Source: Streptomyces sp. SN-593 (lineage in GTDB: Bacteria > Actinomycetota > Actinomycetes > Streptomycetales > Streptomycetaceae). Taken from it: a stretch of DNA of 64,000 nt. Under the pieces are notes generated by a model, which saw nothing but the letters and a program-made list of their open reading frames with translations, was not told the origin of the DNA and did not search any database. Numbering within the stretch: the first letter of the stretch is position 1; each line of letters opens with the position of its first letter. The stretch spans positions 620,001 to 684,000 of the forward strand of contig NZ_AP018365.1 in NCBI RefSeq assembly GCF_016756395.1, given 5' to 3'. Positions 8,909 to 17,169 of this stretch are shown here, piece by piece. Both the position numbers and the translations under genes were made by a program.

Positions 8909-9373
8909 TCAGCCCGTCGGGACGCCGACCCCGCCGGCCTCCAGCGCCGCGCGCAGCGTCGCCAGCGCGTCCGCGGTGGCCGCCACCGCGGACGGGTCGA
9001 GGACGTCGCCGACGAGTTCGGCCAGCACGTCGGCGAAGGTCCTCTCGGCCGCGTCGAGCAGCAGCGCGCCGGCCTCGGTCAGCGCCAGCAGGGAGGACCT
9101 GCGGTCGGCCGGGTTCGCCCGCCGCTCCACCCACCCCTGCCGCTCCAGCCGGTCGGCGCCCTTGCTGACGGCCCCGACCCCGACGGCGAACTCGGCCGCG
9201 AGGTCCGCCACCCGCGTACCGGGGTGGGCGCGCAGATGGCGCAGGAACTCGAACTGCGAGGCGACGATCCCGTGCCGGGCCTTCAGGCGCTCGCCGAGAC
9301 CGTTGTACAGGCGCGTCTCACAGCGCACCAGGTCGGCGAAGAGACCGGGCAGCAGGCGGTCACCGTTGTCCAT
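8909..9373 (-). CDS. MarR-family transcriptional regulator
   Basis: A 154-residue winged-helix protein. Residues about 39-60 carry the recognition region (GIVASQFEFLRHLRAHPGTR, then VADLAAEF), and the wing includes WVERRANPADRRS, the classical MarR DxRS element. MarR proteins are dimeric repressors that respond to phenolic or other small ligands. The ATG at 9373 follows directly from a 67-bp region shared with a divergent esterase gene, which contains a GGAAG-ATA-CTTCC dyad. This suggests joint control of itself and the esterase. Confidence 0.9.
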   Translation of the reverse strand: MDNGDRLLPGLFADLVRCETRLYNGLGERLKARHGIVASQFEFLRHLRAHPGTRVADLAAEFAVGVGAVSKGADRLERQGWVERRANPADRRSSLLALTEAGALLLDAAERTFADVLAELVGDVLDPSAVAATADALATLRAALEAGGVGVPTG

Positions 9374-9399
9374 TTAACTTCCTCGGCATATAGTTCTTG

Positions 9400-9412
9400 G
9401 GAAGATACTTCC
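9400..9412. promoter_or_regulatory. candidate MarR operator
   Basis: A perfect inverted repeat GGAAG (9400-9404), spacer ATA, CTTCC (9408-9412) lies in the 67-bp intergenic region between the divergent MarR and esterase genes. The surrounding sequence is unusually A/T-rich for this genome. Position and size suit a MarR dimer site; binding is inferred. Confidence 0.5.
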
Positions 9413-9440
9413 ACGGCTACTTCTTGCAGGGAGCATACGC

Positions 9441-10358
9441 GTGAGCAAGCAGCAACGCGCCCGGATCGACACGATGATGCGGCAGCCGCAGCCCGAGGGC
9501 CCCCGGTCGATCGAGGCGCTCCGCACCGGGTTCGAGGCACTCATGGCCACGATGGCGGTGCCCGCGGGCATCCGTACCGCCGCGGCCGAACTGGGCGGCC
9601 GACCCGCGCTGCGGGTCGATCCGGAGGGGGAGTCGGCCGCCGGCACGATCCTGTACTTCCACGGCGGCGGCTGGGTGTCCGGCTCGCCGGTGACGGCGCT
9701 GTCGCTGACCGGGAGCCTGGTGGCCAGGACCGGCGTCACGGCGTACTCCGTGGACTACCGGCTCGCGCCCGAGCACCCGTTCCCGGCCGCGATCGAGGAC
9801 GCGGTCCGCGCCTACCGCGCCCTGCTCGACACGGGCGCCGACCCGTCGGCCGTCGTGTTCGCCGGGGACTCCGCCGGGGGCGGCCTCACGGTCACCGCAT
9901 GCCTGGCCGCCCGCGACGCCGGCCTGCCGCTGCCCGCCGGCCTCCTGGCGTTCTCCCCCGGCCTCGACGCCACCCGGACCGGCGCGAGCATGGACGGCAA
10001 GGAGGGCGTCGACCCGATCTTCACCCGCGCGGGGCTGGAGTACACCGGGGCGATGTACCTGGCCGGGGCCGACCCGTACCAGCCCCTGCTCAGCCCGGCG
10101 CTGCTCGGCGACCTCGCGGGCTTCCCCCCGCTGCTGGTCCAGGTGGGCGCGAACGAGGTCCTGCTCGACGACTCCACCCGCCTCGCGGAGCGGGCGAGGG
10201 ACGCCGGGGTGGACGTCGTCCTCGACGTGACCGCGGAGGTGCCGCACGTCTTCCAGGCGTTCACCGGCCTGCTCGACGAGGCGGACGAGGCGCTGGACCG
10301 CGCCGCCCTCTTCCTCACCCAGCGCCTGCGCCGGGGCGGGGCGGTCAGCGGGCGGTGA
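9441..10358 (+). CDS. alpha/beta hydrolase (hormone-sensitive-lipase type esterase)
   Basis: A 305-residue cytosolic esterase. HGGGW at residues 74-78 forms the oxyanion hole of the HSL branch and GDSAGGG at 142-148 carries the nucleophile Ser 144. The Asp is expected in the LLVQVGANEVLLDD region and the catalytic His in VPHVFQAF near the C-terminus. The GTG at 9441 has a CAGGGAG ribosome-binding site. The gene is divergent from MarR and probably controlled by it, so the substrate may be related to the MarR ligand. Its 3' end overlaps the convergent ABC permease by 14 bp. Confidence 0.92.
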   Translation: MSKQQRARIDTMMRQPQPEGPRSIEALRTGFEALMATMAVPAGIRTAAAELGGRPALRVDPEGESAAGTILYFHGGGWVSGSPVTALSLTGSLVARTGVTAYSVDYRLAPEHPFPAAIEDAVRAYRALLDTGADPSAVVFAGDSAGGGLTVTACLAARDAGLPLPAGLLAFSPGLDATRTGASMDGKEGVDPIFTRAGLEYTGAMYLAGADPYQPLLSPALLGDLAGFPPLLVQVGANEVLLDDSTRLAERARDAGVDVVLDVTAEVPHVFQAFTGLLDEADEALDRAALFLTQRLRRGGAVSGR

Positions 10359-11397
10359 CGCGGGGCAGGTACCAGAGGCAGAAGGCGGCCAGCGCGGCGG
10401 CGGCGGCCAGGCAGATCCCGGTCTCGATGAGCTGGAGCGGGACGAACTGGTCCATCGTGAAGGACCTGTTGTACCGCCCGACGATCTGCTGCTGCCGCAT
10501 GCAGGTGGCGAACGCGTGGGTGTCGCGGCCGGCGCAGGGCGGGATGCTGGTGGTGAGGCTGCCGTCGGCCCGGACGTAGCCGACGCCCTGGAACCAGCCG
10601 TCGCGCGGAAGGCTCGGGAAGTCCAGGCCCCGCGTGCGGCGGAGGCGCGGGGTGAGCAGGTGCGGGCGCAGCTTCCCCAGCCCGAACAGGACCGCCTCGG
10701 CGAGCGCGGCCGAGAGCGCGACCGCGGGCAGGGTGCGGCGCACCAGCACACCGGCGGCCGCCCCGGTCGTCAGGGCGAGCAGGAGGTGGGCGACGCCGAC
10801 CGGGCCGGTCCAGGAGAAGAAGTCCCAGTCGCCCCACCAGACGACCGCCCGCCAGGCGGAACGGTCCGGGCCGCCGTTGTGGCCGCGCCAGGCGGAGTAC
10901 CACCACCAGGAGACCGGCACGGTCAGCACGACGGCCGCCGCGGTGGTGACCGCGGCCGCCACCCCCAGCTTGACCGCGGCCCATTCCCGGCGGCCGACGG
11001 ACTGCGTCCAGGCCAGCCGATACGTCCCGGACTCCAGGTCCTGCGCGAACAGCGGGGCGCCGACCAGCGCGCCGACCGCCAGCGGCAGGTAGCGCAGCAC
11101 GGACGGCGACAGGTGCGTGACGGTCGGCGGGGCCGTGCCGCCGCTCCCGGCGTCGCACCGGTGCGGCGTGGCCCGGCAGACGTCGGCGTAGTGGTGCACG
11201 GCGGAGACGAGTTGGTGGTGCTCCCCCAGCGCCCACAGCGCGGCGAGGACGGCGAACCCCGCCGTCGTGCGGTAGACCGCCCGGTGCCGCCGCCAGGCCA
11301 GCCAGGCGGGTCCGGCGAGGCGGGGCACCGGGAACGGCAGCCGGGCCGCGCGCTCCTCGCGCCGCGGCCAGGACACGTAGCGGGCGAGGGCGCTCAT
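10345..11397 (-). CDS. ABC transporter permease (ABC-2-like membrane subunit)
   Basis: A 350-residue protein with about six hydrophobic segments, beginning after a basic cytoplasmic N-terminus (near LPLAVGALVGAPLFAQDLESGTY), a stretch common in actinobacterial ABC-2 membrane subunits encoded with YtrA regulators. It is the membrane partner of the ATPase just upstream. The ATG at 11397 overlaps the ATPase stop (ATGA), implying coupled translation. It probably exports a small molecule or peptide, or responds to cell-envelope stress. The substrate is unknown. Confidence 0.82.
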   Translation of the reverse strand: MSALARYVSWPRREERAARLPFPVPRLAGPAWLAWRRHRAVYRTTAGFAVLAALWALGEHHQLVSAVHHYADVCRATPHRCDAGSGGTAPPTVTHLSPSVLRYLPLAVGALVGAPLFAQDLESGTYRLAWTQSVGRREWAAVKLGVAAAVTTAAAVVLTVPVSWWWYSAWRGHNGGPDRSAWRAVVWWGDWDFFSWTGPVGVAHLLLALTTGAAAGVLVRRTLPAVALSAALAEAVLFGLGKLRPHLLTPRLRRTRGLDFPSLPRDGWFQGVGYVRADGSLTTSIPPCAGRDTHAFATCMRQQQIVGRYNRSFTMDQFVPLQLIETGICLAAAAALAAFCLWYLPRVTAR

Positions 11398-12533
11398 CGG
11401 CCGGGGTCGGGGTCGGACCGGTGGTGGTGCACGCGCGGCTGGTCGGCCGGGCGGGTCAGCGGCTCGTCGGCGGGCGCGAGGAGGGGCGGGGCCTGCGGGT
11501 TGCGCAGGTAGGCCAGCAGGATCTCCTCCAGGGTGGGCGTCTCGGCACGCACGGTGCGGTCCAGGGAGGCCGGCAACTGGAGCATCGCGGTGAGCTGGCG
11601 GCCGGTGGTGCGCGCCTCGACGACGGTGTGGCCGAGCAGGGCGTCCGGCAGCGGGGCGGCCGCGTCCGGACGGGCGCGGGCGCGGTGGGGCGCGCGGGGA
11701 TCTCCGTCGGCCCGGGGATCGCCGTCGCCCCGGGGATCGCCGTCGCCCCGGGGATCGCCGTCGCCCCGGGGGCCGCCGTCGGCCCGGGCGCCGGAGGTTC
11801 CGCGGTCGTCGAGGGTGTGGGTGACCAGGGTGTGCGCGGCCTGGACGAACTCCACGTCGTCGGCGACGAGCATCCGGCCGCGCGCCATCAGCAGCACGTA
11901 GTCGCAGACCAGGTCCAGCTCGGCGAGGATGTGCGAGGACATCACCACGGTGGTGCCGCGCTCGGCGGCGGTGGTCATCAGCGCGGCCATCATGGCGTGC
12001 CGCCGCAGCGGGTCGAGGTCGGCCATCGGCTCGTCCAGCAGCAGCAGGTCGGGGCGCTTCCCGAGCGCGAGGGCGAGGGCGACGCAGGTGCGCTGGCCTC
12101 CGGAGAGCTGTCCGACCTTCGCGCGGAGCGGCACATCGGCGTCGGCCACGACGGCCCGCGCGGAGGCGTCGTCCCACAGCGGGTTCATCTCCCGGCCGTA
12201 GCGCAGCGTCTCGGCGACGGTGAACCCGGCGTGCAGCGGCCGGTCCTGGAGCAGCAGGCCCACGCGGGGCAGGACGGCTCCGGTACCGGGCCGGTGGCCG
12301 AGGACCCGCAGGCGGCCCTCGGTCGGAGTGCGCAGCCCGGCGGCGACCGCGAGCAGGGAGCTCTTGCCGTCGCCGTTCGGCCCGACCAGGCCGGCCACCC
12401 GGCCGGGCGGAACGCGGAAGTCGCAGTGCCGCAGCGCCCACTCGGCGCGGTTGCGGATGCCGAAGCCGCGCGCCTCCAGCGCGGGCGGCTCGTTCCCGGT
12501 GCGCGGGGCACCGGTCGGCGGGTGGTTCGCCAT
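11394..12533 (-). CDS. ABC transporter ATP-binding protein with repeat-bearing linker
   Basis: A 379-residue ATPase. Walker A is GPNGDGKS at 51-58, where Asp replaces the usual Ala/Ser before GKS; the signature LSGGQ is at 143-147, Walker B LLLLDE at 163-168 and the H-loop His at 201. After the nucleotide-binding fold, residues about 250-280 form a GDGDPR tandem repeat encoded by an 18-bp DNA repeat, followed by a C-terminal domain of ~90 residues. The ATG at 12533 has a GCGAGGAG ribosome-binding site. It lies 9 bp after the GntR gene and overlaps the permease, forming a three-gene operon of the YtrA-BC type. Confidence 0.9.
   Translation of the reverse strand: MANHPPTGAPRTGNEPPALEARGFGIRNRAEWALRHCDFRVPPGRVAGLVGPNGDGKSSLLAVAAGLRTPTEGRLRVLGHRPGTGAVLPRVGLLLQDRPLHAGFTVAETLRYGREMNPLWDDASARAVVADADVPLRAKVGQLSGGQRTCVALALALGKRPDLLLLDEPMADLDPLRRHAMMAALMTTAAERGTTVVMSSHILAELDLVCDYVLLMARGRMLVADDVEFVQAAHTLVTHTLDDRGTSGARADGGPRGDGDPRGDGDPRGDGDPRADGDPRAPHRARARPDAAAPLPDALLGHTVVEARTTGRQLTAMLQLPASLDRTVRAETPTLEEILLAYLRNPQAPPLLAPADEPLTRPADQPRVHHHRSDPDPGR
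11691..11780. repeat. 18-bp tandem repeat within the ABC ATPase gene
   Basis: Five 18-bp units lie head to tail. The second to fourth (11709-11762) are nearly identical, and the first (11691-11708) and last (11763-11780) are degenerate. Because 18 is divisible by three, each unit adds six residues (GDGDPR) without a frameshift, so copy number can vary without breaking the gene. Confidence 0.9.
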
Positions 12534-12542
12534 CGCTCCTCG

Positions 12543-12983
12543 CTAGCCCTGTGACCGGGAGTCGTGGGCCACCCCGGTTCCGGGAACGCGGGCCTCGGAG
12601 CCGCTCGGGAAGTACGTGTCGAGCGCGGCGGACACCAGCGCGGCGACGTCCTCGCGCCCGAGGTCGGCGTCGCGGGCCGCGGCCATCCAGGCGTGCAGTC
12701 CCGCGTGGAGCGGGGAGTCCGCGGCCGCGCCCGGCTGGACGAGCGACCTGCGGACGAAGGTGCCGACGCCCTGCCGCGCCTCGACCAGCCCCTCCCGCTC
12801 CAGCTCGCGGTACGCCTTGAGGACGGTGTTCGGGTTGATCGCGGTCGCCGCGACCACCTCCGCCGCCGACGGCAGCTTGTCCCCGGGCGCCAACTGGCCC
12901 AGCCGCAGGGCCTGTTCGGTCTGCCGGACGATCTGCTGGTACGCGGCCACGCCGCTGCGCCGCTCGATACGGAAGGTCACCAC
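12543..12983 (-). CDS. GntR-family regulator, YtrA type
   Basis: A 146-residue protein. The winged helix is at residues about 10-75, with YQQIVRQTEQALRLGQL, LPSAAEVVAATAINPNTVLKAY and the wing GLVEARQGVGTFV, followed by only ~65 residues. The short C-terminal region marks the YtrA subfamily, whose members usually head operons for ABC exporters, as here. The start is GTG at 12983; GTG at 12980 is an alternative. A 32-bp perfect palindrome and two further half-sites upstream are the likely operators. Confidence 0.92.
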   Translation of the reverse strand: MVTFRIERRSGVAAYQQIVRQTEQALRLGQLAPGDKLPSAAEVVAATAINPNTVLKAYRELEREGLVEARQGVGTFVRRSLVQPGAAADSPLHAGLHAWMAAARDADLGREDVAALVSAALDTYFPSGSEARVPGTGVAHDSRSQG

Positions 12984-12998
12984 CGCCCCACCATACCC

Positions 12999-13016
12999 CT
13001 AGTGGATTAGTGGACC
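12999..13016. promoter_or_regulatory. directly repeated half-sites for the YtrA-type regulator
   Basis: CTAGTGGA (12999-13006) and TTAGTGGACC (13007-13016) are two direct copies of the half-site found in the large palindrome at 13063-13094. They sit only 16 bp before the gntR start, where binding would block the promoter or ribosome access. Confidence 0.5.
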
Positions 13017-13062
13017 CAGGGGCCGTCCGGGGCGGTTGACATCGACCGCTCTTCCTGTCGAC

Positions 13063-13094
13063 ACTCGGTCCACTAGTCAACTAGTGGACCGAGT
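13063..13094. promoter_or_regulatory. perfect 32-bp palindrome, candidate GntR/YtrA operator
   Basis: The arm ACTCGGTCCACTAGT at 13063-13077 is repeated exactly as its reverse complement at 13080-13094 with a two-base spacer. It lies 80 bp upstream of the gntR start and 76 bp upstream of the divergent glycosyltransferase start, so it could control both. The half-site CTAGTGGACC recurs near the gntR start. Confidence 0.75.
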
Positions 13095-13169
13095 CGATTT
13101 CCCGCGCCTCCGACCTGACGGGCCGCGCGGTGATGACGCACGCCCTCCCCCGGGACAGGAGCCACCGCG

Positions 13170-14822
13170 GTGACCCTCACGCCTGTGCACCCCTCCGGCC
13201 GGGCCGCCCTGACGGCACCGGCCCCGGCCCGCCCGCGACCGCCGGACCCCGGCGTCCGGCGCGGCACGGCGCCGCCGGCCGCCGGAAGGTCATCCGGGTG
13301 GACCCGCCGCCCGGTCGCGCAGACGCTGCTCCTGCTCGCCCTCGCGCTCGCCGTGCGCGCGCCCTCCTTCCGCCGCCCGTTCTGGAGCCCGGACGAGGGC
13401 TACCTCGGCACCGAGGCGGTCGCCCTGCGCCACGGCGGCCGGATGTACGCCGACGTGGTGGACCGCAAGCCGCCCCTGGTGCCCTGGCTGTACGAGGCGT
13501 GCTTCGCCCTGACCGGTCCCGGCACGCTCTGGCTGGTCCGGGTGTGCGCGGTGGTGGCGCTGGCGGTCACCGCGGTGTGCGTGGCCCGCCTGGCGGCCGG
13601 GGAGTGGGGGCCGTGGGCGGGGCTGCCGGCCGGGGTGCTCACGATCGCCGCGTCGGCGGCGCTGCCGCCGCCCGACGCGATGGCCGCGACCTTCGAGGTC
13701 TTCATGCTCCCGGCGACCGCGGCCGCCGTGTACTTCGCCGCCCGCCACCGCTTCCTGGCCGCCGGACTGGCGCTGGCCGCCGCGACTCTCACCAAACAGG
13801 TCGGGCTCGCCCCCCTGCTGCCGATCGCGGTCCAGGTGCTCACCGCCCCGCGCCGCCGCCTGCGGTACGGCGCGGCGCTGGCCGCCGGACTGGCGCTGCC
13901 GATCGCCGGCTGCGCCCTCCTGCTGGGCGTGCACTCCTTCGTCTTCTGGAACTACCTGTCCTCCGGGTCCTACGCCTCCTCCGCGCCGGGGGTCGCGGCG
14001 GTGTGCGGGCACGCGGGCAGCGCCCTGGGCCGGCTCGCCCTGCCCTTCGCGGGCGTCGCGCCCTTCCTGCCGCGGCTGCGGGGGCGGCGCCACCGGATCG
14101 GCGCCTTCGACCGCACGCTGTTGCTGTGGCTGCTCGCTTCCGCCGCGGGAGTGAGCGCCGGATTCCGCTTCTACGGCCACTACTTCCTGCAACTCCTCCC
14201 CCCGCTGGCCCTGCTGGCGCTGCGCGCGCTCCACGCCGCCTTCGGGCACGCCGGCCGCGGCGCCGTACGCCCCGCCCGGCGGTGGACGCCGTACCGGACT
14301 CCGTACCCGGCGCGGGGGCGCGCCCCCGCCCGCAGGGGCGCGGACGCCCGCGGTCGGGCCACCGCCCTCGCCTGTGCGGTGGCGGTGGCGGTGTGCGCGG
14401 CCTTCGGCGCGGGCGCGCTGCGGGCGCGGCCGCCGGAGCTGGGCCGGTCGCTCGACCTGGCCGCGGCGGTGGACGCCGACAGCCGGCCCGGGCAGAGTGT
14501 CTTCCTGTGGAGCATGCACCCGGAGGTGTACTGGCTCGCCGATCGGCCCGCCGCCAGCCGCTACCTGACCGCGGGGCTGCTCACCAACTTCAGCGGCGGC
14601 GCCGACGTGCGCCGCGTCGGGGCCCGCTACGCCGTACCGGGCGCGTGGGCCGGCCTGCGCCGCGAACTGGCCGCCGCTCCCCCGTGCCTGGTGGTCGACG
14701 ACTCCGCCGGCACCCCCTACCAGATGGCCGGCTACCCGCTGCTGGCCCACCTGGTGGACCGCGGGTACACGCGGGTCGCCCGGGTGGACGGGGCGCCGGT
14801 CTACCGCCGGTCCGGCTGCTGA
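13170..14822 (+). CDS. GT39-like membrane glycosyltransferase (ArnT/PMT superfamily)
   Basis: A 550-residue protein with about nine to eleven hydrophobic segments. After a ~45-residue Pro/Arg-rich N-terminus, the first membrane span is followed by WSPDEGYLGTEA. The Asp-Glu pair at 75-76 in the first external loop is the catalytic DE motif of GT-C polyprenyl-phosphate-sugar-dependent transferases. MYADVVDRKPPLVPWLY is the conserved second element. It would transfer a sugar from a lipid carrier to an extracytoplasmic acceptor. The GTG at 13170 has an ACAGGAG ribosome-binding site. It is divergent from the gntR operon and convergent with a secreted beta-helix gene. Confidence 0.82.
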   Translation: MTLTPVHPSGRAALTAPAPARPRPPDPGVRRGTAPPAAGRSSGWTRRPVAQTLLLLALALAVRAPSFRRPFWSPDEGYLGTEAVALRHGGRMYADVVDRKPPLVPWLYEACFALTGPGTLWLVRVCAVVALAVTAVCVARLAAGEWGPWAGLPAGVLTIAASAALPPPDAMAATFEVFMLPATAAAVYFAARHRFLAAGLALAAATLTKQVGLAPLLPIAVQVLTAPRRRLRYGAALAAGLALPIAGCALLLGVHSFVFWNYLSSGSYASSAPGVAAVCGHAGSALGRLALPFAGVAPFLPRLRGRRHRIGAFDRTLLLWLLASAAGVSAGFRFYGHYFLQLLPPLALLALRALHAAFGHAGRGAVRPARRWTPYRTPYPARGRAPARRGADARGRATALACAVAVAVCAAFGAGALRARPPELGRSLDLAAAVDADSRPGQSVFLWSMHPEVYWLADRPAASRYLTAGLLTNFSGGADVRRVGARYAVPGAWAGLRRELAAAPPCLVVDDSAGTPYQMAGYPLLAHLVDRGYTRVARVDGAPVYRRSGC

Positions 14823-14843
14823 GCCGGGCGCCGGTGCCACGGG

Positions 14844-14892
14844 CGCGGCCCCGGACACCGCCGCCGGTGGGGGCGGGGCGTCCGGGGCCGCG
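14844..14892. terminator. shared hairpin between convergent genes
   Basis: A 13-bp perfect inverted repeat (arms 14844-14856 and 14880-14892, core GCGGCCCCGGAC) with a 23-base loop lies in the 95-bp gap between the convergent glycosyltransferase and beta-helix genes. The position suggests a bidirectional terminator. There is no U-tract. Confidence 0.5.
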
Positions 14893-14917
14893 GGGCCGCC
14901 CGGCGGAGCCGGGTGGA

Positions 14918-16801
14918 CTACGGGTAGCTCACCACGTCGGTCGGCGTCGTGTCGGAGGCGGTGACCGCCCCGGTGTCGTTGATGACGTGGCTGATGGTGC
15001 CCACGCCGCCGAGCGAGACGGTCAGCGCGTCGTGGAACTTCACTCCGGCCGTGTCGGGTGCCTCGAAGGCGTGGTAGTTGTCCACGGACGGGTTGACGTT
15101 GAAGTAGCAGTAGCTGCCCAGGCCCCATGCCTCGTGGGTGGTGACGTCGTCGCCCACCTTGTAGGCCGCGTAGCCGTCGACGCCCGGGGAACTCGTCCAG
15201 GACGCCTGGTCCGGCGGGTCGTAGGGATTCTCGTTCTGGAAGAAGATCGTCCTGCCGCCCTGGCCGTTCCACACCACCTCGTACTTCTGGTAGTGCTCGA
15301 CGAACAGGCCGTCGGCCAGGACGTCGTCGCCGTTGACGGTCAGGCCGTTGTCGGCGGTGTTGGTGGTCCAGCCGACCGAGCCGGAGTTGCCGTGGTCGGC
15401 CCGCCAGGCCCAGATGTGGTCGATGATGGTGTCGTTGCTGTTGACGACCAGGCTGTCGGTGGCCTTGCCGGCGTTCTCCCCGCCGATCCGGAAGAAGACG
15501 TCCTGGATCGTGGTCGGGTCGGCCGAGTGGTCAGCGGAGGACCCGGAGGGCCCGACGGTCAGCAGCGCCTGCGAGTTGGTGGTGCCGGCGTCGAAGAGCA
15601 GGCCCTTGAGCCGGACCCCGTCCACGTCGGCGACCTTCATCGCGTCCACGCCGTTGTCCGGGACGAAGGTCGGGTAGCCGACGCCCAGGATGGTGGTGTC
15701 CGCGCGCGTCACGTCGAGCGTCTGGTCCAGGTGGTAGACGCCCGGGGTGACGAACAGGTTGCAGCCCTCGGAGAGCGCGTTGTTGATGGTCTCGGCCGTG
15801 TCGCCGGCCTTCACCACGTAGAACTGGCTCATCGGCAGCGAGGTGCCGGCGGTGCTGCCGTTCGCCCAGCTCGCACCCGAGGAGTTCGTCTCCAGGCTCG
15901 GCTCGAACACCCGGTAGTCGCCCGAGCCGTCCACGTACAGGTACGGCACGTCACGGGAGACCGGGGTGGTGGCGAGCGTGGTCTCCGGCGGGTTGGGGAA
16001 CGTGGTGGACGGCGCTCCGGACACGCCGGAGAAGACCATGTTCCACACCCCGCCGTCCCAGCTGCCGAGGTCGCTGTTGCGGGTGTACCACTGCTGCTGC
16101 GACACCGACGACGCCTGGCCGCTGACCTTGGTGTCGGCGATGAAGCCGCCGCTGGCGTAGCCGTAACTGGCCGGGTAGAGCGCCAGGTTGCCGTGCACGT
16201 CGATGCGGCGGAAGGGCGCGGCCTGGGCCACCGCCCAGCGGTCGGTGCCGCTGGAGGGGTTGATCGCCAGGTTCTCCGCGCTGCGCCAGAAGTTCTGCGT
16301 GGCGTTGCCGGCGTCGGAGGCGTTGAAGGCGTCCACGGTCACGTCGCCGTTGATGGTGACGTCGTCCGGGTTCTGGCCGAGGCCCGCCACGGAGGTGTAG
16401 AAGCCGACGTTGTCCTCGACGCCGTAGGTACCCGGCTTGAACAGGTCGGCCACCCGGTTCTCGCTGAACTGGGCGGTGGCGGTGTCCTTCATCTGGTTGA
16501 ACTGGGTGTCGAGTTCCGACTGGATCGCGGCGTCGCCCATCGACGGGTCGAAGACGTGCACGTTCGGCCCGAAGTCGGGGGTGTCGGACTGCGCCGGGCA
16601 GTCCGCGGCGTCGGCGGCGGGCCGGGCGGCCGCGCCGCCGCGGCCGGCGGACTCCGCCGAGGCGGAGCCGGCCGCTCCGGTCAGGCCCGTCAGCGTGGCG
16701 AGCAGCAGCGCGCCGGCGCCGAGTGCGGCGTAGCCGCGCCGGCGGGTGCTCGCGGGGCGCCGGCGGTCCGCGGTGGGGGCCGCGAGGGATGGTCTGCGCA
16801 T
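14918..16801 (-). CDS. secreted parallel beta-helix protein (pectate-lyase/GH55-like fold)
   Basis: A 627-residue exported protein. A basic n-region, a hydrophobic segment (YAALGAGALLLATLTGL) and an ASA cleavage-like site form a Sec or Tat signal peptide. The mature part has two beta-helix-like halves rich in Asn, Asp, Gly and Thr, for example DDVTINGDVTVDAFNA and TTILGVGYPTFVPDNGVDAMK. Related Streptomyces proteins are often labelled 'coagulation factor 5/8 type' or 'adenylyl cyclase', labels I regard as unreliable. A glycan-degrading or glycan-binding role is inferred. The ATG at 16801 was chosen over 16825 because AAAGGAC lies 5 bp upstream. A LacI-type operator-like site lies in its promoter region. 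Confidence 0.8.
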   Translation of the reverse strand: MRRPSLAAPTADRRRPASTRRRGYAALGAGALLLATLTGLTGAAGSASAESAGRGGAAARPAADAADCPAQSDTPDFGPNVHVFDPSMGDAAIQSELDTQFNQMKDTATAQFSENRVADLFKPGTYGVEDNVGFYTSVAGLGQNPDDVTINGDVTVDAFNASDAGNATQNFWRSAENLAINPSSGTDRWAVAQAAPFRRIDVHGNLALYPASYGYASGGFIADTKVSGQASSVSQQQWYTRNSDLGSWDGGVWNMVFSGVSGAPSTTFPNPPETTLATTPVSRDVPYLYVDGSGDYRVFEPSLETNSSGASWANGSTAGTSLPMSQFYVVKAGDTAETINNALSEGCNLFVTPGVYHLDQTLDVTRADTTILGVGYPTFVPDNGVDAMKVADVDGVRLKGLLFDAGTTNSQALLTVGPSGSSADHSADPTTIQDVFFRIGGENAGKATDSLVVNSNDTIIDHIWAWRADHGNSGSVGWTTNTADNGLTVNGDDVLADGLFVEHYQKYEVVWNGQGGRTIFFQNENPYDPPDQASWTSSPGVDGYAAYKVGDDVTTHEAWGLGSYCYFNVNPSVDNYHAFEAPDTAGVKFHDALTVSLGGVGTISHVINDTGAVTASDTTPTDVVSYP

Positions 16802-17169
16802 GGAGGTCCTTTCGCCCGGGTTCACGAAGTGAACGCTCGGGTCAGCGCGGATAGTGGGGTTGATCGCGCTTGTATACCGCTACTTCACAGCCAATGCGCC
16901 ATACGATCCTTTGATTCGCATATCAGAGAACGCTCTCAATCTAAGGATCGGGGGTGCAGCGGCTCGTTAGGCAGTCTCAGCCGAGCCCGGCCCACCGTCA
17001 AGGAGTTGGCGGCAGCCCCGCACACACTGATCACATCGCGCACACCGGACACCCACGGCCCGCCCGTCGCGCGCCGACCGGGGGAAGAGGCGGGAAGGCA
17101 GGGAGCCGGAGAGGCGGGAAGCCGGGGGCGGTTGAGGCGGCCGGCGGGGGCGGCGCCGCGCCCGGTGGC
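16802..17169. promoter_or_regulatory. A/T-rich promoter region of the beta-helix gene
   Basis: This 368-bp non-coding stretch contains the lowest-GC DNA in the neighbourhood (about 16855-16950). On the minus strand a TATACA box, a good -10 element, lies around 16871-16876. TTCAC-GAA-GTGAA at 16821-16833 is a perfect dyad in the leader. GAGAACGCTCTC at 16926-16937 resembles LacI-family operators of Streptomyces polysaccharide genes. An outer inverted repeat, 12 of 13 matching, spans 16904-16916 and 16938-16950. The part from 16955 to 17169 shows no supported feature. Confidence 0.6.

Noticed and set aside
11691..11780. CRISPR-like regular repeat
   Set aside because: The units are 18 bp with no spacers and lie inside a coding frame.
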